The notes under the pieces are model-generated. The model ran no database searches. It saw only the letters and a list, made by a program, of their open reading frames with translations, and was not told the DNA's origin. DNA of 7,587 nucleotides from DATJWY01 sp035500775. GTDB taxonomy: Bacteria > Pseudomonadota > Alphaproteobacteria > Acetobacterales > Acetobacteraceae. The stretch covers positions 1 through 7,587 of the forward strand of contig DATJWY010000110.1 of NCBI GenBank assembly GCA_035500775.1. Direction: 5' to 3'. Positions 5,808-7,587 of the stretch are shown one piece after another (position 1 is the first letter of the stretch; each line of letters opens with the position of its first letter). The translations under genes and the position numbers were made by a program.

Positions 5808-6937
5808 ACGCCATGGGCCAGGACGAGCCCGCGATCCTGGTGGAAACAAGCCCGGGCGAGGCGCGGGTCGCCGTTGCGGCCGGCACGACCCTGCTGGACT
5901 ACGCCATCTGGCGTCCCGGCGCGCCGGACGGGGTGGGCGATCTGCACCGCGCCCGTGTCACCGCGCTGGCGCCGGCCCTGGCCGGGGCGTTCGTGGTGCT
6001 GGCGGACGGGCAGAGCGGCTTCCTGCCGGATAGCGAGGGCGGCGCCGGCCTCACCGAGGGCACGCTGCTCCCGGTGCGCGTCAGCCGTTCCGCGCAGGGC
6101 GGCAAGGGGCCGCGCCTCAGCGCCAGGCTGCCGGAGGTGGACCGCGCCCTGGCGGGCGACGGGCCGGTGCGCCTCGTGCGCCGCGGCCCGGACCCGGTGC
6201 GCCGCTTCGCCGCCCTTTTCCCGGCCGCGCCGGTGCGGCTGGACGATGCCGCCCTCGCCGCCAGCCTGCGCCCGGATCTCGGACCGCGCCTCACACTGGC
6301 CGCACACCCGCAGGACGCGGTCGCGGCGGAGATCGAGGCGCTGGCCGAGACGGTGGCCGAGCTGCCGGGCGGGCTGCGCGCCAGTTTCCACCCGACCCCT
6401 GCCCTGGTCGCCATCGACGTCGATACCGGGAGCGCGAGCGCGGACCGGCAGGCAAAGCAGACGGCGCAATTCGCCGCCAACCGCGCCGCCCTGCCGGCGC
6501 TCGCACGGCAGATCCGGCTGCGCAATCTCTCCGGCGCGATCCTGCTGGACCTCGCCGGCCTCTCGGTGCGGCGGCGCGCGGCGCTCGGGCCGGATCTTGC
6601 CCGCGCCCTGGCGGAGGACCCGCTCGGGCCGCGCCTGCTGGGCTTCACCGCGCTTGGGCTGGCGGAGATCGTGCGCCGGCGGGAGCATCCGCCGCTGCAC
6701 GAGATGCTGGCCGGACCACATGCCGCCGGGCTTGCCGCGCTGCGCCGGATCGCCGCCATGGCCGCCGCCGAGCCGGCACGGCGCTTCGGCCTGCGCGCCG
6801 CGCCGGAAGTGGCGGCGCGGCTCGCCGCCGATCCGGTGGCGCTGCCAGACCTTGCGCGCCGCACCGGCCGTACCCTTGTGCCTGTGGCCGACCCCTCCCT
6901 CCCCCGGCATGGCTGGGTTATCGAGGAGATTGCCTGA
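5804..6937 (+). CDS. Short RNase E/G-family protein lacking the Zn-link
   Basis: A 377-residue member of the RNase E/G family, shorter than E. coli RNase G (489 residues). An S1-like segment (about 45-110) includes GDLHRARVTALAPALAGAFV and GFLP. The DNase I-like catalytic part includes VAIDVDTG (202-209) with Asp205, LARQIRLRNLSGAILLDLAG (233-252) with Asp249, and LGLAEIVRRRE (284-294). These Asp residues match the two metal-binding Asp of RNase E (303 and 346). A C-terminal portion (about 305-377) resembles the small domain. The CPxC Zn-link that joins RNase E protomers is absent, and the protein has no cysteine at all. The 5'-sensor region is shortened, without a recognisable VRTAG motif. 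The ATG at 5804 overlaps the maf stop with no clear ribosome binding site, so translation is probably coupled. Role in RNA processing is inferred from family; a full-length RNase E is expected elsewhere. Confidence 0.85.
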   Translation: MNAMGQDEPAILVETSPGEARVAVAAGTTLLDYAIWRPGAPDGVGDLHRARVTALAPALAGAFVVLADGQSGFLPDSEGGAGLTEGTLLPVRVSRSAQGGKGPRLSARLPEVDRALAGDGPVRLVRRGPDPVRRFAALFPAAPVRLDDAALAASLRPDLGPRLTLAAHPQDAVAAEIEALAETVAELPGGLRASFHPTPALVAIDVDTGSASADRQAKQTAQFAANRAALPALARQIRLRNLSGAILLDLAGLSVRRRAALGPDLARALAEDPLGPRLLGFTALGLAEIVRRREHPPLHEMLAGPHAAGLAALRRIAAMAAAEPARRFGLRAAPEVAARLAADPVALPDLARRTGRTLVPVADPSLPRHGWVIEEIA

Positions 6938-6938
6938 T

Positions 6939-7124
6939 ATGTCGAAAGCGCATGGTTGCCCGGTTTGCGGCAAACCAAGCGACGCCACGCTGCGGCCGTT
7001 CTGCTCGCGACGCTGCGCCGATATCGACCTGGGACGTTGGATTTCCGGGCAATATCGGCTTCCGGGCGGTCCGGAATCCGATATGGAAGAGCAGGATACC
7101 ACGCCGGACCGGTCGGAGCCGTAG
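6939..7124 (+). CDS. yacG: YacG zinc-binding protein (DNA gyrase inhibitor family)
   Basis: A 61-residue protein with a four-Cys zinc site: Cys7-X2-Cys10 (CPVCGK) and Cys22-X3-Cys26 (FCSRRCADIDLGRW), followed by a family-typical ISGQYRLPG and an acidic disordered tail. E. coli YacG binds GyrB and inhibits DNA gyrase; that role is inferred here from the family. The spacing between Cys pairs is 11 residues, shorter than I recall for E. coli. The ATG at 6939 begins 1 base after the RNase E/G-like stop, with GAGGAG 10 bases upstream inside that gene. It is the last gene of the maf group. A T5 run at 7131-7135 follows the stop, but no good stem precedes it. Confidence 0.93.
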   Translation: MSKAHGCPVCGKPSDATLRPFCSRRCADIDLGRWISGQYRLPGGPESDMEEQDTTPDRSEP

Positions 7125-7170
7125 GGCCTCTTTTTGCTGACGATACGGCGATGAATGTCGCTGAACCGTC

Positions 7171-7197
7171 TTGATCCCATGCGCGGGCTGGGGTAAT
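7171..7197 (+). promoter_or_regulatory. Candidate promoter for tRNA-Phe
   Basis: TTGATC (7171-7176) precedes GGTAAT (7192-7197) with 15 bases between, or TAATCC (7194-7199) with 17 bases. Either would start transcription about 35 bases before the mature tRNA, leaving a short leader. Only the position and partial consensus support it. Confidence 0.3.
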
Positions 7198-7240
7198 CCC
7201 TGCGCCTCCAACGCACCTACCCCCGGCTCCGGCCGGCGAT

Positions 7241-7316
7241 GCCCAGGTAGCTCAGTTGGTAGAGCATGCGACTGAAAATCGCAGTGTCGGTGGTTCGATT
7301 CCGCCCCTGGGCACCA
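7241..7316 (+). tRNA. tRNA-Phe (anticodon GAA)
   Basis: A complete 76-base cloverleaf. The acceptor stem GCCCAGG (7241-7247) pairs with CCTGGGC (7306-7312). The D arm GCTC...GAGC, the anticodon stem TGCGA/TCGCA with loop CTGAAAA, and the T arm GGTGG-TTCGATT-CCGCC (one T-G pair) are all present. The anticodon GAA at 7274-7276 reads UUC and UUU. The discriminator is A, and CCA is encoded at 7314-7316. No intron is present. It stands alone, 116 bases after yacG on the same strand. Confidence 0.98.
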
Positions 7317-7391
7317 TAGCGCTTCCCGCGCACTCCATTCCCCCAAGCGCCTCTGGCAAACATGCGAACGCCTGACATGCGGCGACGGCAA

Positions 7392-7419
7392 TCCGCGCGT
7401 CGATCAGGCACCGCGCGGA
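7392..7419. other. 8-bp inverted repeat downstream of tRNA-Phe
   Basis: TCCGCGCG (7392-7399) pairs perfectly with CGCGCGGA (7412-7419) around a 12-base loop. It could be an RNA 3'-end structure or a protein site. No T-run follows. The 271 bases after the tRNA show no supportable gene. Confidence 0.35.
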
Positions 7420-7436
7420 ATCGGCACGCTCTCGGC

Positions 7437-7457
7437 CGGCCGACATGCCGTCGGCCG
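7437..7457. terminator. 8-bp GC-rich hairpin downstream of tRNA-Phe
   Basis: CGGCCGAC (7437-7444) pairs perfectly with GTCGGCCG (7450-7457) around ATGCC. It is the most stable-looking stem after the tRNA and could end its transcript, but it is 120 bases away and lacks a T-run, so a terminator role is only a guess. Confidence 0.35.
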
Positions 7458-7548
7458 CGGCAGGCTCAGGGCTGGGCCTCCAACGCCGTCAGACCGGCCA
7501 GGAATTCAACGCCTGTCGCGCGGGCGGCGCTGCCGCCACGCTGGCCGG

Positions 7549-7566
7549 GATTGATGCCTATCAATC
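7549..7566. promoter_or_regulatory. 7-bp palindrome near the right edge (possible operator)
   Basis: GATTGAT (7549-7555) pairs with ATCAATC (7560-7566) around GCCT. It is AT-richer than the sequence around it and is followed by TTGAC (7578-7582), which could be a -35 box for a gene to the right of the window. The palindrome is certain; the operator role is speculative. Confidence 0.25.
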
Positions 7567-7587
7567 ACGGAATGTTCTTGACGGGCA

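Noticed and set aside
7107..7135. Intrinsic terminator after yacG (T5 run at 7131-7135)
   Set aside because: No stable stem directly precedes the T-run on either alignment I tried.
5792..7216. Long minus-strand open frame of 474 codons
   Set aside because: It is antisense to the RNase E/G-like gene and yacG, with shadow-frame composition.
7252..7446. Minus-strand reading frame containing RGGIEPPTLRFSVACSTN
   Set aside because: It is the antisense translation of the tRNA-Phe gene, a well-known spurious protein in databases.
7465..7587. Minus-strand fragment ending ATGVEFLAGLTALEAQP
   Set aside because: Its frame is closed by a stop about 30 codons upstream, it has no good start or ribosome site, and I do not recognise a family; it could be a gene remnant but cannot be supported.

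Overview
The window is high-GC chromosomal DNA from an alphaproteobacterium, most likely of the Acetobacteraceae/Rhodospirillales type. This is inferred from the very GC-rich third codon positions, the alphaproteobacterial order hisG-hisD, infA, maf, RNase E/G-like, yacG, a HpnL-type membrane protein, and GC-rich paired hairpins between genes. No plasmid, phage, transposase or CRISPR sequence is visible. I saw no clear new multi-gene system. The most unusual features are a family of intergenic two-hairpin modules and a reduced RNase E/G-like protein.

Layout. Positions 1-192 hold no gene but contain one repeat module and a perfect 14-bp hairpin. On the minus strand, a secreted seven-bladed YVTN-type beta-propeller gene (2472 to 1489) is followed by a HpnL-like integral membrane protein gene (1224 to 193). 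The 306-base gap 2473-2778 separates these from the plus-strand genes and carries an inverted pair of the repeat modules. hisG (2779-3489) and hisD (3486-4775) overlap by 4 bases. infA (4853-5071) follows with its own candidate promoter. Another inverted module pair lies at 5114-5213. Then come maf (5235-5807), a 377-residue RNase E/G-like gene (5804-6937) and yacG (6939-7124), tightly coupled by overlap or 1-base spacing. A complete tRNA-Phe(GAA) lies at 7241-7316. The last 271 bases hold no convincing gene, only three hairpins.

How they work together. HisG and HisD catalyse the first and last steps of histidine synthesis; HisG is the short form and needs a HisZ partner that is not in the window. 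IF-1, the RNase E/G-like protein and tRNA-Phe serve translation and RNA turnover. Maf removes non-canonical nucleotides, and YacG is a small zinc protein reported to inhibit DNA gyrase. The propeller and the HpnL-like protein would act in the periplasm and inner membrane; a link to hopanoid lipids is inferred only from the HpnL family.
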